Shown piece after piece: positions 45,388 to 53,162 of a stretch of 64,000 nucleotides of DNA. Position 1 is the stretch's first letter; every line of letters starts with the position of its first letter. The stretch spans positions 310,001-374,000 of the forward strand of contig OZ248407.1 of NCBI GenBank assembly GCA_965234325.1. Direction: 5' to 3'. Under the pieces are notes generated by a model that searched no databases, was not told where the DNA came from, and saw only the letters and a list, made by a program, of their open reading frames with translations. The DNA comes from Limnohabitans kasalickyi (GTDB taxonomy: Bacteria; Pseudomonadota; Gammaproteobacteria; Burkholderiales; Burkholderiaceae_C). Position numbers and translations under genes: made by a program.

Positions 45388-45778
45388 GACGAAAGCCTCT
45401 ACCGCCCTGACCCAAATGCCGCCATCCACCTTGGCGGCGCTTGAACAGTTGGGGGCCGATTTGGCGGTGGCGAGGCTGCGCCGCAAAGAGTCACTCAAAA
45501 CCTGGGCCAAACGAATGGGCATCAGCGTGCCCACGCTGCTGCGCTTGGAAGCGGGTGAACCCAGCGTCAGCCTAGGCGTGCTCGCGACCGCTTTGTGGAT
45601 GATCGGGCGAGACGGCATGCTGGCCAGCTTGGCCACCCCCAAAGAAGACCGAGGTGCACTGGAGTTAGACGTGCGTCAAGCCGAAGCGCTTGGCAAGGCT
45701 CGCGTACGCGCGACTGCGCAAGCGAAGCTCAAGAAGGCGGAGATGCGTCAAGATCTCTCAGGAAGTGACGCCGTATGA
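45386..45778 (+). CDS. hipB: HipB-like XRE antitoxin
   Basis: A 130-residue DNA-binding protein. The helix-turn-helix spans about residues 25-80 (LAVARLRRKESLKTWAKRMG, then SVPTLLRLEAGEPSVSLGVL). A charged, Ala/Lys-rich C-terminal tail follows and could reach the toxin. The ATG at 45386 is chosen; a TTG 12 codons upstream lies inside the operator and promoter and is unlikely. The gene overlaps hipA by 4 bp and should repress its own promoter through the flanking inverted repeat. Confidence 0.88.
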   Translation: MTKASTALTQMPPSTLAALEQLGADLAVARLRRKESLKTWAKRMGISVPTLLRLEAGEPSVSLGVLATALWMIGRDGMLASLATPKEDRGALELDVRQAEALGKARVRATAQAKLKKAEMRQDLSGSDAV

Positions 45779-47067
45779 GGCACGACCAACTGTTTCTCTG
45801 GTACCTCGCTGACCCCACGCATCCGCGGTACGTAGGTCAGCTGCAACTGGTGGACGCTGGTAAAGGTGTCTCACTCCAATACGGAACCGATTGGCTGGCC
45901 AATGGCTTCCCACTCAGTGAAGACCTGCTGCTCGCCAACATCGAACATCTGCCCCGCTGGAAAGGTATGGCTGTCGGCGCGCTGGATGATGCCCGACCCG
46001 ATCGCTGGGGCGAACGTGTCATCCAATACATCGACAAACCGGCGCGTTTGTCGATCATGGAATATCTGTTTTACGCGGGCGACGACCGATTTGGTGCGTT
46101 GGGTGTGTCTACGTCTGCCGCAGACTACCTGCCGCGTCCTCGCAGTCCTTTGCCACGGCTGTCGCAGGCTCAGCAGTTGAGTGAAGTTGTACACAAGCTG
46201 AGTGCCAAAGAACCCATCAACAACATCGAGCGGCAAATGCTCGCGGCGGGCGGCAGTTTCGGTGGTGCCAAGCCCAAGGCACTCATCGACATTGCTGGTG
46301 AGCCGTGGCTCATCAAGTTTTTTAACAATGAACCCATTGACGTGCCGCTCATCGAGCACGCGTCCATGACGCTTGCAAAGCTGGCAGGAATCACGGTGGC
46401 TGAAACCCAGGTGGTGCCACTCGTTGGTGAACATGCGCTAGTGGTGCGCCGCTACGACCGACAAGACAGCCAACGCATTCATTGCATTTCGGCAGGTACA
46501 GCATTGCGTGCTGAAACCATTGCAGGACAAGAGCCCAACTTAGGCTACCCCAGCCTTGCGCAATTGCTGAGACGTGTCGGGGTGAGCAAAGACGGCGTGA
46601 ACTTGCTGGACATGCAAGAGCTCTTTCGCCGCATGGTGTTCAACATCCTGATTGACAACACCGATGACCATGAGAAGAACCACGCGCTGATGGCGGTCGA
46701 ACCCACTGCGCAAGGAAAGTATCGACTAGCCCCCGCCTACGATGTGCTGACCACAAACTCAGGCCAAGGCTACCAAGAGTTCATCGTCGGACTTGACCAA
46801 CGCGACTCTACGCTCGCCAATGCCATGTCGCAGTGCACGTTGTTCGGCTACACATCGGCACAAGCCGCAGCGGAGGTGGTGCGCGTCATTCAAGTGGTTA
46901 ACGGCTGGCGTCAGCACTTTAAAACCCTAGGCGTTTGTGAGGCTGACCTCGACAGCTTGGCAGAACGCATCGACGGCGATCAGTTGCTCAGCCAGCGGCA
47001 AAACTTCAACCCTGCCGATTACGCCACCCCTGCTGCGCGCACCAAACGCCGCAGTCCCTTCGCTTAA
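45775..47067 (+). CDS. hipA: HipA-family serine/threonine kinase toxin
   Basis: A 430-residue kinase-fold toxin. The Gly-rich ATP loop is GGSFGGAKPKALI (159-171). The catalytic segment is NILIDNTDDHEKNHAL, with Asp298 or its neighbour as base and Asn302 as metal ligand, and the DFG-equivalent is APAYDVL (Asp323). HipA of E. coli phosphorylates GltX and causes dormancy; the target here is unknown. All key residues are present, so it should be active. It ends 4 bp inside the convergent DUF3237 gene. Confidence 0.92.
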   Translation: MRHDQLFLWYLADPTHPRYVGQLQLVDAGKGVSLQYGTDWLANGFPLSEDLLLANIEHLPRWKGMAVGALDDARPDRWGERVIQYIDKPARLSIMEYLFYAGDDRFGALGVSTSAADYLPRPRSPLPRLSQAQQLSEVVHKLSAKEPINNIERQMLAAGGSFGGAKPKALIDIAGEPWLIKFFNNEPIDVPLIEHASMTLAKLAGITVAETQVVPLVGEHALVVRRYDRQDSQRIHCISAGTALRAETIAGQEPNLGYPSLAQLLRRVGVSKDGVNLLDMQELFRRMVFNILIDNTDDHEKNHALMAVEPTAQGKYRLAPAYDVLTTNSGQGYQEFIVGLDQRDSTLANAMSQCTLFGYTSAQAAAEVVRVIQVVNGWRQHFKTLGVCEADLDSLAERIDGDQLLSQRQNFNPADYATPAARTKRRSPFA

Positions 47068-47531
47068 CAAACTTTGTAAAAATTCAAATGCACTGCGTCA
47101 GGTAAGCGCAAACCCACGCCAATGAACTGGTGCTCGGCAAGCCAAGCCCATTGGGGGTGGGTGGCCTCAAACTTGGGTTGGCAGCGAAAGTAAACACGCG
47201 CAGGGTCCACGGGTTCGCCACGCCGAATCTTGGCGGAGTCTTCGGTAGACGCCACGCGCAACGCGGTGTTTTGCACAAACACGCGGCTGCCATCTTGCAA
47301 CTCCAGCACGTAGCGTGCATCTAAATGCGCTTGTGTGCCGTCGCCCACTATCAACTGAAAGTCAGCTCCGCCCGGCACGATGCGGCCCTGCATATGCGGC
47401 CCCGTCACCGTGCCACCCGTGATGGGAATCATGCGACGCATGCCCATCGCGGTTTGGCCGACTTCAACGGGTGCGTCAATCGTGACAGCGACGTCACACA
47501 GGTGTTCGAGGGTGGGGGCGGGTAGGTTCAT
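47064..47531 (-). CDS. DUF3237-family protein
   Basis: A 155-residue soluble protein matching DUF3237 (UPF0311): it opens LEHLCDVAVTIDAPVEVGQT, has GTVTGPHMQGRIVPGGADFQ in the middle and ends FIGVGLRLPDAVHLNFYKV. The family forms a small beta-barrel with no agreed function and is often near aromatic or ketone catabolic genes. The stop overlaps the hipA stop by 4 bp (convergent). The start is weakly supported, without a strong ribosome binding site. Confidence 0.85.
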   Translation of the reverse strand: MNLPAPTLEHLCDVAVTIDAPVEVGQTAMGMRRMIPITGGTVTGPHMQGRIVPGGADFQLIVGDGTQAHLDARYVLELQDGSRVFVQNTALRVASTEDSAKIRRGEPVDPARVYFRCQPKFEATHPQWAWLAEHQFIGVGLRLPDAVHLNFYKVC

Positions 47532-47667
47532 GGGTGGATGTTAAGTCGCGCTTTATCCAGCCGTTACATAAGAGGAGTCGCTCACGCTACAGGAATTATT
47601 GAGCCTGACTCGCCCGCCTCAGCACGTCTGTCTTTAGCCTCCATTAAGGTTTGACAGGAGTAGGCCA

Positions 47668-47961
47668 ATGAACTACCATCACATTACCGCATTTGAATGG
47701 GACGATGCCAAAAGTGATGCATGCTTTACAGAACGTGGTTTCGACTTTGCGTATGTCACCCATGCATTTTTAGATCCCAAACGCCAAGTCGATATTGACC
47801 GTCGGTGGGATTACGGCGAAACACGTTTTCAGTTGCATGGACGCATCGCTACTCGCGTCTTTGTTGTGATTTACGCCCTCAGGGGCACAAGTGCTCGCAT
47901 CATTTCTGCTCGCAAAGCCAACTCACGAGAGGTCAAAGCTTATGACAACCGTACGCACTAA
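47668..47961 (+). CDS. brnT: BrnT-family toxin
   Basis: A 97-residue toxin of the BrnT (RelE-like ribonuclease) family. It begins with the typical FEWDDAKSDACFTERGFDF, continues with FLDPKRQVDIDRRWDYGETRF and ends ISARKANSREVKAYDN, including the conserved Arg/Lys residues of the active face. An AGGAG ribosome binding site precedes the ATG. The gene overlaps the antitoxin gene by 20 bp. Confidence 0.92.
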   Translation: MNYHHITAFEWDDAKSDACFTERGFDFAYVTHAFLDPKRQVDIDRRWDYGETRFQLHGRIATRVFVVIYALRGTSARIISARKANSREVKAYDNRTH

Positions 47962-48277
47962 AGTCGATCTTTCAAACCCATCATCACTTCCCAAGGGACG
48001 AATTCGCAGAGCGTTTGTGGATGGCACCCGTGACGCCGACATCGCTGCGCAACAAAGCCTTGACGATGCCGAAGGCATGGGTGATGCCGCCAAATTTGCC
48101 CGACGCGTACGTCGCCGTTTAGGGCTGACTCAGCTTGAGTTTTCTCAGCGCATTGACGTGTCGCTCGACACCATTCGTAATTGGGAACAAGGCAAGCGCT
48201 GCCCAACGGGTGCCGCCAAGACCTTGCTCAAAATATTGGACCGAGCGCCAGAAGCAACACTGGCCGTATTGGCGTGA
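47942..48277 (+). CDS. XRE-type antitoxin partner of BrnT
   Basis: A 111-residue protein from ATG 47942. The first 50 residues, with PKGRIRRAFVDGTRDADIAA, look like the BrnA N-terminal strand and linker. The second half is a helix-turn-helix of XRE type (RRVRRRLGLTQLEFSQRIDV, then IRNWEQGKRCPTGAAKTLL). Classical BrnA has a ribbon-helix-helix DNA-binding domain instead, so this is a domain-swapped antitoxin. It should neutralise BrnT and repress the operon. A strong terminator follows at once. Confidence 0.85.
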   Translation: MTTVRTKVDLSNPSSLPKGRIRRAFVDGTRDADIAAQQSLDDAEGMGDAAKFARRVRRRLGLTQLEFSQRIDVSLDTIRNWEQGKRCPTGAAKTLLKILDRAPEATLAVLA

Positions 48278-48284
48278 ATGCAGG

Positions 48285-48317
48285 AAAGCGCGTTTGCAAT
48301 GGCTGCAAACGCGCTTT
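48285..48317. terminator. Bidirectional terminator between the TA pair and the T1SS genes
   Basis: AAAGCGCGTTTGCA (48285-48298) and TGCAAACGCGCTTT (48304-48317) form a perfect 14-bp stem with a 5-nt loop between two convergent stop codons. The U-runs are short (TTT), but the stem is strong and placed to serve both sides. Confidence 0.75.
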
Positions 48318-48322
48318 GAACA

Positions 48323-49525
48323 TCAACGCTCGCGCAACGCCTGCGACACGTTTTGCAGCGGCCGGAACAGGTACTCCAACACGGTTTTTTGGCCGGTGCG
48401 GATTTCCACGGTCGCGGTCATGCCGGGGGTGGGTTCGAGTTTCAAGCCTTTGCGCACGCGGTTGGGGTCTTTGATGCGCACCAAGATGCGGTAGAAACCT
48501 TCTTCCATGTCGGCGGGGTTGGCACCGGGTTTGCGTTGCTGACGTTCGTCTTTGAGGGTGTCGGGGCTCAGGTGCTCCAACTCGCCGTCTAAGCCGCCGT
48601 ATTTGTTGAAGTCATACGAGCTCAGCTTCACGACCGCTTTTTGGCCGACTTTCAAAAACGCCACCTCCGATGGCTTGACGTAAGCCTCGACCAACATTTC
48701 GTCTTCGGTGGGCACGATTTCTAAGATGGGCTGGCCCGCTTGAATGACGCCGCCCAAAGTGGTGACTTGCACATTTTTAACCACGCCCTTCATGGGCGAT
48801 TTGATGGTGGTGTGCCTGAACGCATCTTGTCGCGCTGAGGCGTTTTCTTTGGTCTGCGACAACTCAGACGAGACACGGGTCAACTCGTTGTTGGCGTCGG
48901 TCAGGTAGCGGTTTTTGCGATCGGCACGTTGGCCCAACAGATCCGCTTGTTGGCGCTTGAGACGCAACAGCTCTACCTCTGACATCACACCGCCTTGCAC
49001 CAGAGGCGCGGTCATGGTGATTTCGCGTGTAATGGCCGACAACGACGCATCCAAGGCCACCAAGGACTCCGACAGCGCCAGTTTGCGGGCCTCGTAGGCT
49101 TGGGTTTCTTGCAACACCAATTGCTTTTCATTTTGCAACTGTGGCGGGAAAGAGAGCGCTGTGTTGTTGGCCTCGGCACGCAAACGCGCGGCAATGGCCA
49201 GCAACGACAGGTACTTTTCGTTCGCCTCCCGGTAGCCCGCGCCAGAACGGGTGTCATCCATTTGCAACAGCACTTGGTCTTTGGCGACCACATCGCCCTC
49301 ACGCACCAGCATTTCGCGCAACACGCCAGAGTCCAAGCTTTGAATCACTTGTTCTCGGCTGGAAGGGATGACCTTGCCTTGCCCGCGGGTGATCTCATCC
49401 AAGCTGAAATAGCCAGCCCAAAGCAAGGCCGCCACCAAGGTGGCCGCCGTTGCCCATACCAAGATTCGACTGGCTTCGCGCTCGTCGTCCTCTACGGTGC
49501 TGATTCCGAATTGTTTGCTTCTCAT
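48323..49525 (-). CDS. Type I secretion membrane-fusion protein (HlyD/LapC family)
   Basis: A 400-residue adaptor. One membrane helix lies near residues 27-48 (VWATAATLVAALLWAGYFSL), followed by a lipoyl-type segment with VIQSLDSGVLREMLVREGDVV, long coiled-coil helices (about 90-240) and a beta-barrel, and TVEIRTGQKTVLEYLFRPL at the end. It joins the inner-membrane ABC exporter to TolC. A GGAG ribosome binding site precedes the ATG. The gene is 11 bp downstream of the exporter gene in a tolC-lapB-hlyD unit. Confidence 0.92.
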   Translation of the reverse strand: MRSKQFGISTVEDDEREASRILVWATAATLVAALLWAGYFSLDEITRGQGKVIPSSREQVIQSLDSGVLREMLVREGDVVAKDQVLLQMDDTRSGAGYREANEKYLSLLAIAARLRAEANNTALSFPPQLQNEKQLVLQETQAYEARKLALSESLVALDASLSAITREITMTAPLVQGGVMSEVELLRLKRQQADLLGQRADRKNRYLTDANNELTRVSSELSQTKENASARQDAFRHTTIKSPMKGVVKNVQVTTLGGVIQAGQPILEIVPTEDEMLVEAYVKPSEVAFLKVGQKAVVKLSSYDFNKYGGLDGELEHLSPDTLKDERQQRKPGANPADMEEGFYRILVRIKDPNRVRKGLKLEPTPGMTATVEIRTGQKTVLEYLFRPLQNVSQALRER

Positions 49526-49536
49526 GTCAGAACTCC

Positions 49537-51690
49537 TTAGCGCTGCGCGGCTGCCGTTTTCACGTCGATGCCCCGCGACAACTTGTCAATCATTTCTTGT
49601 TTGGGGCCGATGGCCACGCATTGGCCAGCTTCGATCACACCGATCAAGTCGGCCCACTCCAACAGCTGTGGACGGTGGGTGGACATCAGCAAGGTGCGGC
49701 CCTTCAGCCACGCACCCAGCACCGCGATGACGTGGGCTTCGGTGTTTTGGTCCATGTTGGCCGTCGGCTCGTCCATGAACACCAGCTGCGGATCGCGCAG
49801 CATCATGCGGGCGATGGACAACAACTGACGCTGACCGCCTGACAAACCGCCACCAGCTTCGGTGATGGGCATGTCCAATCCGCGTGGGTGAGAGGCCACC
49901 AAGTCGTACATATTCAAAGACTTCAAGACCTCAATGATCTTGGCATCGCTGATCCAAGCCTCCGACAACACCATGTTTTCACGCAAGGTGCCCATGAACA
50001 GTTGTGGGTCTTGGCCCACGTAGCCCATGCAGCTGCGCACTTCGGCAGGCTCGATCTGTTGCATCTCCACGCCGTCCAAACGCACACTGCCAGCGAGTGG
50101 TGTGTACAAACCCGCCATCAAGCGCAGCAAGGTGCTCTTGCCGCTGCCCACGCGCCCCAAGAGCGCCAAGCGCTGACCTGGCGCCACCTTGAGCGACAAG
50201 CGCTTGATGACCGGAATGTTGTGCTCACCGGGGTAACCAAACTCCAAGGCTTGCGCTTCCAAGCCGCCGGCAATGTGCTCGGGCGTGACGTAGGTTCGCT
50301 TGATGTCACGGTCGCGGGGACGCTTCATCAAACCATCCAAAGTTTCCAATGACGACACGGCTTGTTGGTAACGTGCGGCCAGCGACATCACGCTGCTCAA
50401 CGGTGATATGGCACGACCGGCCAAGATGACCGAGGCAATCAAGCCGCCCAGCGTCAATTGGTTGGCGTGAATCATGTACACACCGACCACCACCATGGCC
50501 ACGGTCACCAGTTGCGACACCGCAGTGGTGAAGCCCATGATCCAGTTGGTGAGCGAGCGAATTTCTTTGTACGAATCAGACCCCGCTTTGTTGGACGTTT
50601 CCCAGCGGCGTTGCAAATAGCTCTCGGCGTTGTGGGCCTTGAGCAGCTCCAAATTCAGCACCGACTCGACCAACACGCTTTGCTTGTCGCCCGACTCTTT
50701 CATGTTGGCGCGCATGGCTTTCATGAGTGGCCTTTGTGCCCACAAACCTTGTGCGATCAACACGGGCATGGACAGCGCAGGAATCCACACCAAATGCCCG
50801 CCCACCATGGCGATCATGCCTAAGAACAAGAGCACAAACGGCATATCGGCCAACACGACCAAGGAGGCCGACGAGAAGAAGTCGCGCAGCGATTCAAAGT
50901 CGCGCATGGAGCTGGCAAAAATACCCACCGACTGCGGGCGGTTCTCAAGGCGAATGCCCATCACCTCGCGCAACAGCGTGGCGTTGATGGCCAAGTCTGC
51001 CTTCTTGCCGCCCAAGTCCACCAACCGCGCTTTGAGCCAACGCATGATGAACTCCAGCACGATGGCAATGGCCGTTCCAATGGCCAGCGTCCACAGCGAA
51101 GCGTAGGCCTGTGTAGGTACCACGCGGTCGTACACGTTCATGGTGAAAAACACGCTCGCCAAAGTCAACACGTTGGCCACCACCGTGGCCACCATCGACT
51201 CCACATAAAAGTGACGGAAGCGCCACAGCGTGCCCCAGAACCAATTGAAAGCGGCGCCCTGCATGGGTGCCAAGGTTTGGTCGCTGCGCTTGGGCTGCAG
51301 CTTGACCACCAACACCTCTTCCCGGGCCAAGCCTTGCAACTGTTGCAAATTAACTTGCTCGTCTTGCATGCCGCCCTCGGCCCACCAGACCGTGGCCATC
51401 TTGCCGTCGTGTGAGCGCAGCACGCACGAACGACCATCCACCAACGACACCACCACGGGCAACACATAACTCGGAATGTCCGCCAAGGGCTTGCGGCTCC
51501 AACCGGCGATCAAACCGTGCTGGTGCGCCAAGTCGGGGTAGGCCTCAAGGGGAATGCGCCCTTGGTCGTCCAAGGCAAAGCCTTGGCGCATGGCAGGCAC
51601 ATGCACGGAGTGGCCCAAATGCTTGGCCACCATGGCCAAACACACCAACAAGGTGTCGGATGAGCCGTCAGATTTTTCTGGAGTACGCAT
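49537..51690 (-). CDS. Type I secretion ABC exporter with inactive C39-like domain (LapB family)
   Basis: A 717-residue permease-ATPase. The first 135 residues resemble a C39 peptidase domain but lack the catalytic cysteine motif, so it is a substrate-docking C39-like domain as in RTX adhesin exporters. Six helices follow (about 160-430). The ATPase has Walker A GRVGSGKS (512-519), signature LSGGQRQLL (616-624) and Walker B LVFMDEPTAN (636-645). It would export the two adhesins encoded upstream without cleaving a leader. Coupled to hlyD (11 bp) and tolC (17 bp). Confidence 0.93.
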   Translation of the reverse strand: MRTPEKSDGSSDTLLVCLAMVAKHLGHSVHVPAMRQGFALDDQGRIPLEAYPDLAHQHGLIAGWSRKPLADIPSYVLPVVVSLVDGRSCVLRSHDGKMATVWWAEGGMQDEQVNLQQLQGLAREEVLVVKLQPKRSDQTLAPMQGAAFNWFWGTLWRFRHFYVESMVATVVANVLTLASVFFTMNVYDRVVPTQAYASLWTLAIGTAIAIVLEFIMRWLKARLVDLGGKKADLAINATLLREVMGIRLENRPQSVGIFASSMRDFESLRDFFSSASLVVLADMPFVLLFLGMIAMVGGHLVWIPALSMPVLIAQGLWAQRPLMKAMRANMKESGDKQSVLVESVLNLELLKAHNAESYLQRRWETSNKAGSDSYKEIRSLTNWIMGFTTAVSQLVTVAMVVVGVYMIHANQLTLGGLIASVILAGRAISPLSSVMSLAARYQQAVSSLETLDGLMKRPRDRDIKRTYVTPEHIAGGLEAQALEFGYPGEHNIPVIKRLSLKVAPGQRLALLGRVGSGKSTLLRLMAGLYTPLAGSVRLDGVEMQQIEPAEVRSCMGYVGQDPQLFMGTLRENMVLSEAWISDAKIIEVLKSLNMYDLVASHPRGLDMPITEAGGGLSGGQRQLLSIARMMLRDPQLVFMDEPTANMDQNTEAHVIAVLGAWLKGRTLLMSTHRPQLLEWADLIGVIEAGQCVAIGPKQEMIDKLSRGIDVKTAAAQR

Positions 51691-51707
51691 AACTGTCTAA
51701 CTAGAAA

Positions 51708-53012
51708 TTAAGGGGCGAAGCGTCGGGCCAAGTCACCCATAGACGCCAACAAACGGGTGCGTGCGATCTGCTCGTCGTAATAGGCCGAGGTGGCGGCGCT
51801 TTGGTAGCCAAAGGCTTCGGCTTGAATGTTCAACAAGTCCAGCAACTGACGACGCGCCAAACGGAACTGCTGGCGGTAACCATCGACCACCTTGTCGCCT
51901 ACGCGGGCTTGTTCGGCGCCTTGCGTGGCGCGGTCGCGGGCAGAGGCCCACTCGTGCCAAGCCAAGCTGGCTTTTTCACGGGCCAGCAAACGGGCTTCTT
52001 CTAAAGCGAACTGCGCCGCTTGCAACTGACTCACCGAGGTTTGGATTTGGGCCGACGTGGAGCCACCGTTGTACAGCGGCATGTTCAGCTGTATTTGGGT
52101 GAAGGTGTCCATTTGTGGCTCTGCCCTGGCGTTCACGTTGAAAGGGTTGGGTTGGCGTGTCACGCTCAAGTCCACCGTCGGCCAATACAAGCCCTTGGCC
52201 ATGTCGACCGCAGCTTGTGCCGCTTGCACCTGAGCGCGTTGCTGGGCAATGGCCGGCAAGTCTTCTAGACCGCTGTTTTGCAGTTCGTCAATGCTTCTGG
52301 GCACTTGGTACAAACGCCCACCGTTGCGCAGCGACTCGGTCAAACCCGAGGGGGTGGTGGGCAATCGTTCGGTCCAAAACCGGCTCAAACGCTGGCGGGC
52401 TTGCGCCAAATCGGTATCGCGCTGCAGCTTGATGAGCTTGGCGTTGTCTAGGCGCACCTGCGCTTGCTCTAGGTCGATACGACGACCCGCGTCGACGTCC
52501 ACAATTTTGCGAATGTCGCTGAGTGTGACTTGGTGCGACTCCAAGTTTCTCTTGGCCAAATCGGCCATCTCTAACGTGCGCGCCCAGTTGATGTAAGCCT
52601 CTGCGGCCAACTGCGCCACGTCGTCACGCGTGACCGCCTCTTGAAACTCGCTGCCCTCAGTCAATGCCTCCGAGCGACGTGCATCGGCCTCGATGCGACC
52701 ACCCGACCAGAGATTCAAACGTGCGGACGGCGTGGCGGCGTTGCTCTTCACGCTGCTGGTTTCAGGCAACTTGCCTGAGCCATAACTGTTGCGTGCCAAG
52801 CCCATGCTGAGCTGCGGGAAATGGGCAGCGCGTGCGCGCTCAATGTCTGAGCGCGCCGCATCGGTCTTGGCCTTGGCAGAGATCAAACTGGGGTAGATGG
52901 TGAGCGCGTTTTGCACCACGTCAGTGAACGACTGCGCTTGGGCGCCTGCGCCCCAAACACACAGCGCCATGGTCACAGCCGCTTGTGTCAGTAAGTTACG
53001 TTTGGTGTTCAT
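51708..53012 (-). CDS. TolC-family outer-membrane channel (LapE/AggA-like)
   Basis: A 434-residue outer-membrane protein. The signal peptide ends near GAQAQ. Two repeated helical-hairpin halves follow, with paired long alpha-helices and the typical ARAAHFPQLSMGLAR and AKGLYWPTVDLSVTR strands. It completes the type I exporter. It is the first gene of the tolC-lapB-hlyD unit and sits downstream of the terminator that ends the adhesin gene, so it needs its own promoter within 53013-53070, which is AT-rich. Confidence 0.9.
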   Translation of the reverse strand: MNTKRNLLTQAAVTMALCVWGAGAQAQSFTDVVQNALTIYPSLISAKAKTDAARSDIERARAAHFPQLSMGLARNSYGSGKLPETSSVKSNAATPSARLNLWSGGRIEADARRSEALTEGSEFQEAVTRDDVAQLAAEAYINWARTLEMADLAKRNLESHQVTLSDIRKIVDVDAGRRIDLEQAQVRLDNAKLIKLQRDTDLAQARQRLSRFWTERLPTTPSGLTESLRNGGRLYQVPRSIDELQNSGLEDLPAIAQQRAQVQAAQAAVDMAKGLYWPTVDLSVTRQPNPFNVNARAEPQMDTFTQIQLNMPLYNGGSTSAQIQTSVSQLQAAQFALEEARLLAREKASLAWHEWASARDRATQGAEQARVGDKVVDGYRQQFRLARRQLLDLLNIQAEAFGYQSAATSAYYDEQIARTRLLASMGDLARRFAP

Positions 53013-53072
53013 AGTTTGGATGAAAGAGTTGTTTTTGTTACTTATTCATTAAAAATTGTAACCTAAAAAAGC

Positions 53073-53106
53073 AAAATGCCTTTTCTGTGAACAGAAAAGG
53101 CATTTT
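53073..53106 (-). terminator. Terminator after the mosaic adhesin gene
   Basis: AAAATGCCTTTTCTG (53073-53087) and CAGAAAAGGCATTTT (53092-53106) form a 15-bp perfect stem with a 4-nt loop. On the minus strand it is followed by GCTTTTTTA. It separates adhesin expression from the exporter genes. Confidence 0.9.
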
Positions 53107-53162
53107 TAGTGATTTTGTTGATTTTGAGTGGGTTTGGCACTCAGCAGGTGAAAAGCTGTGAA

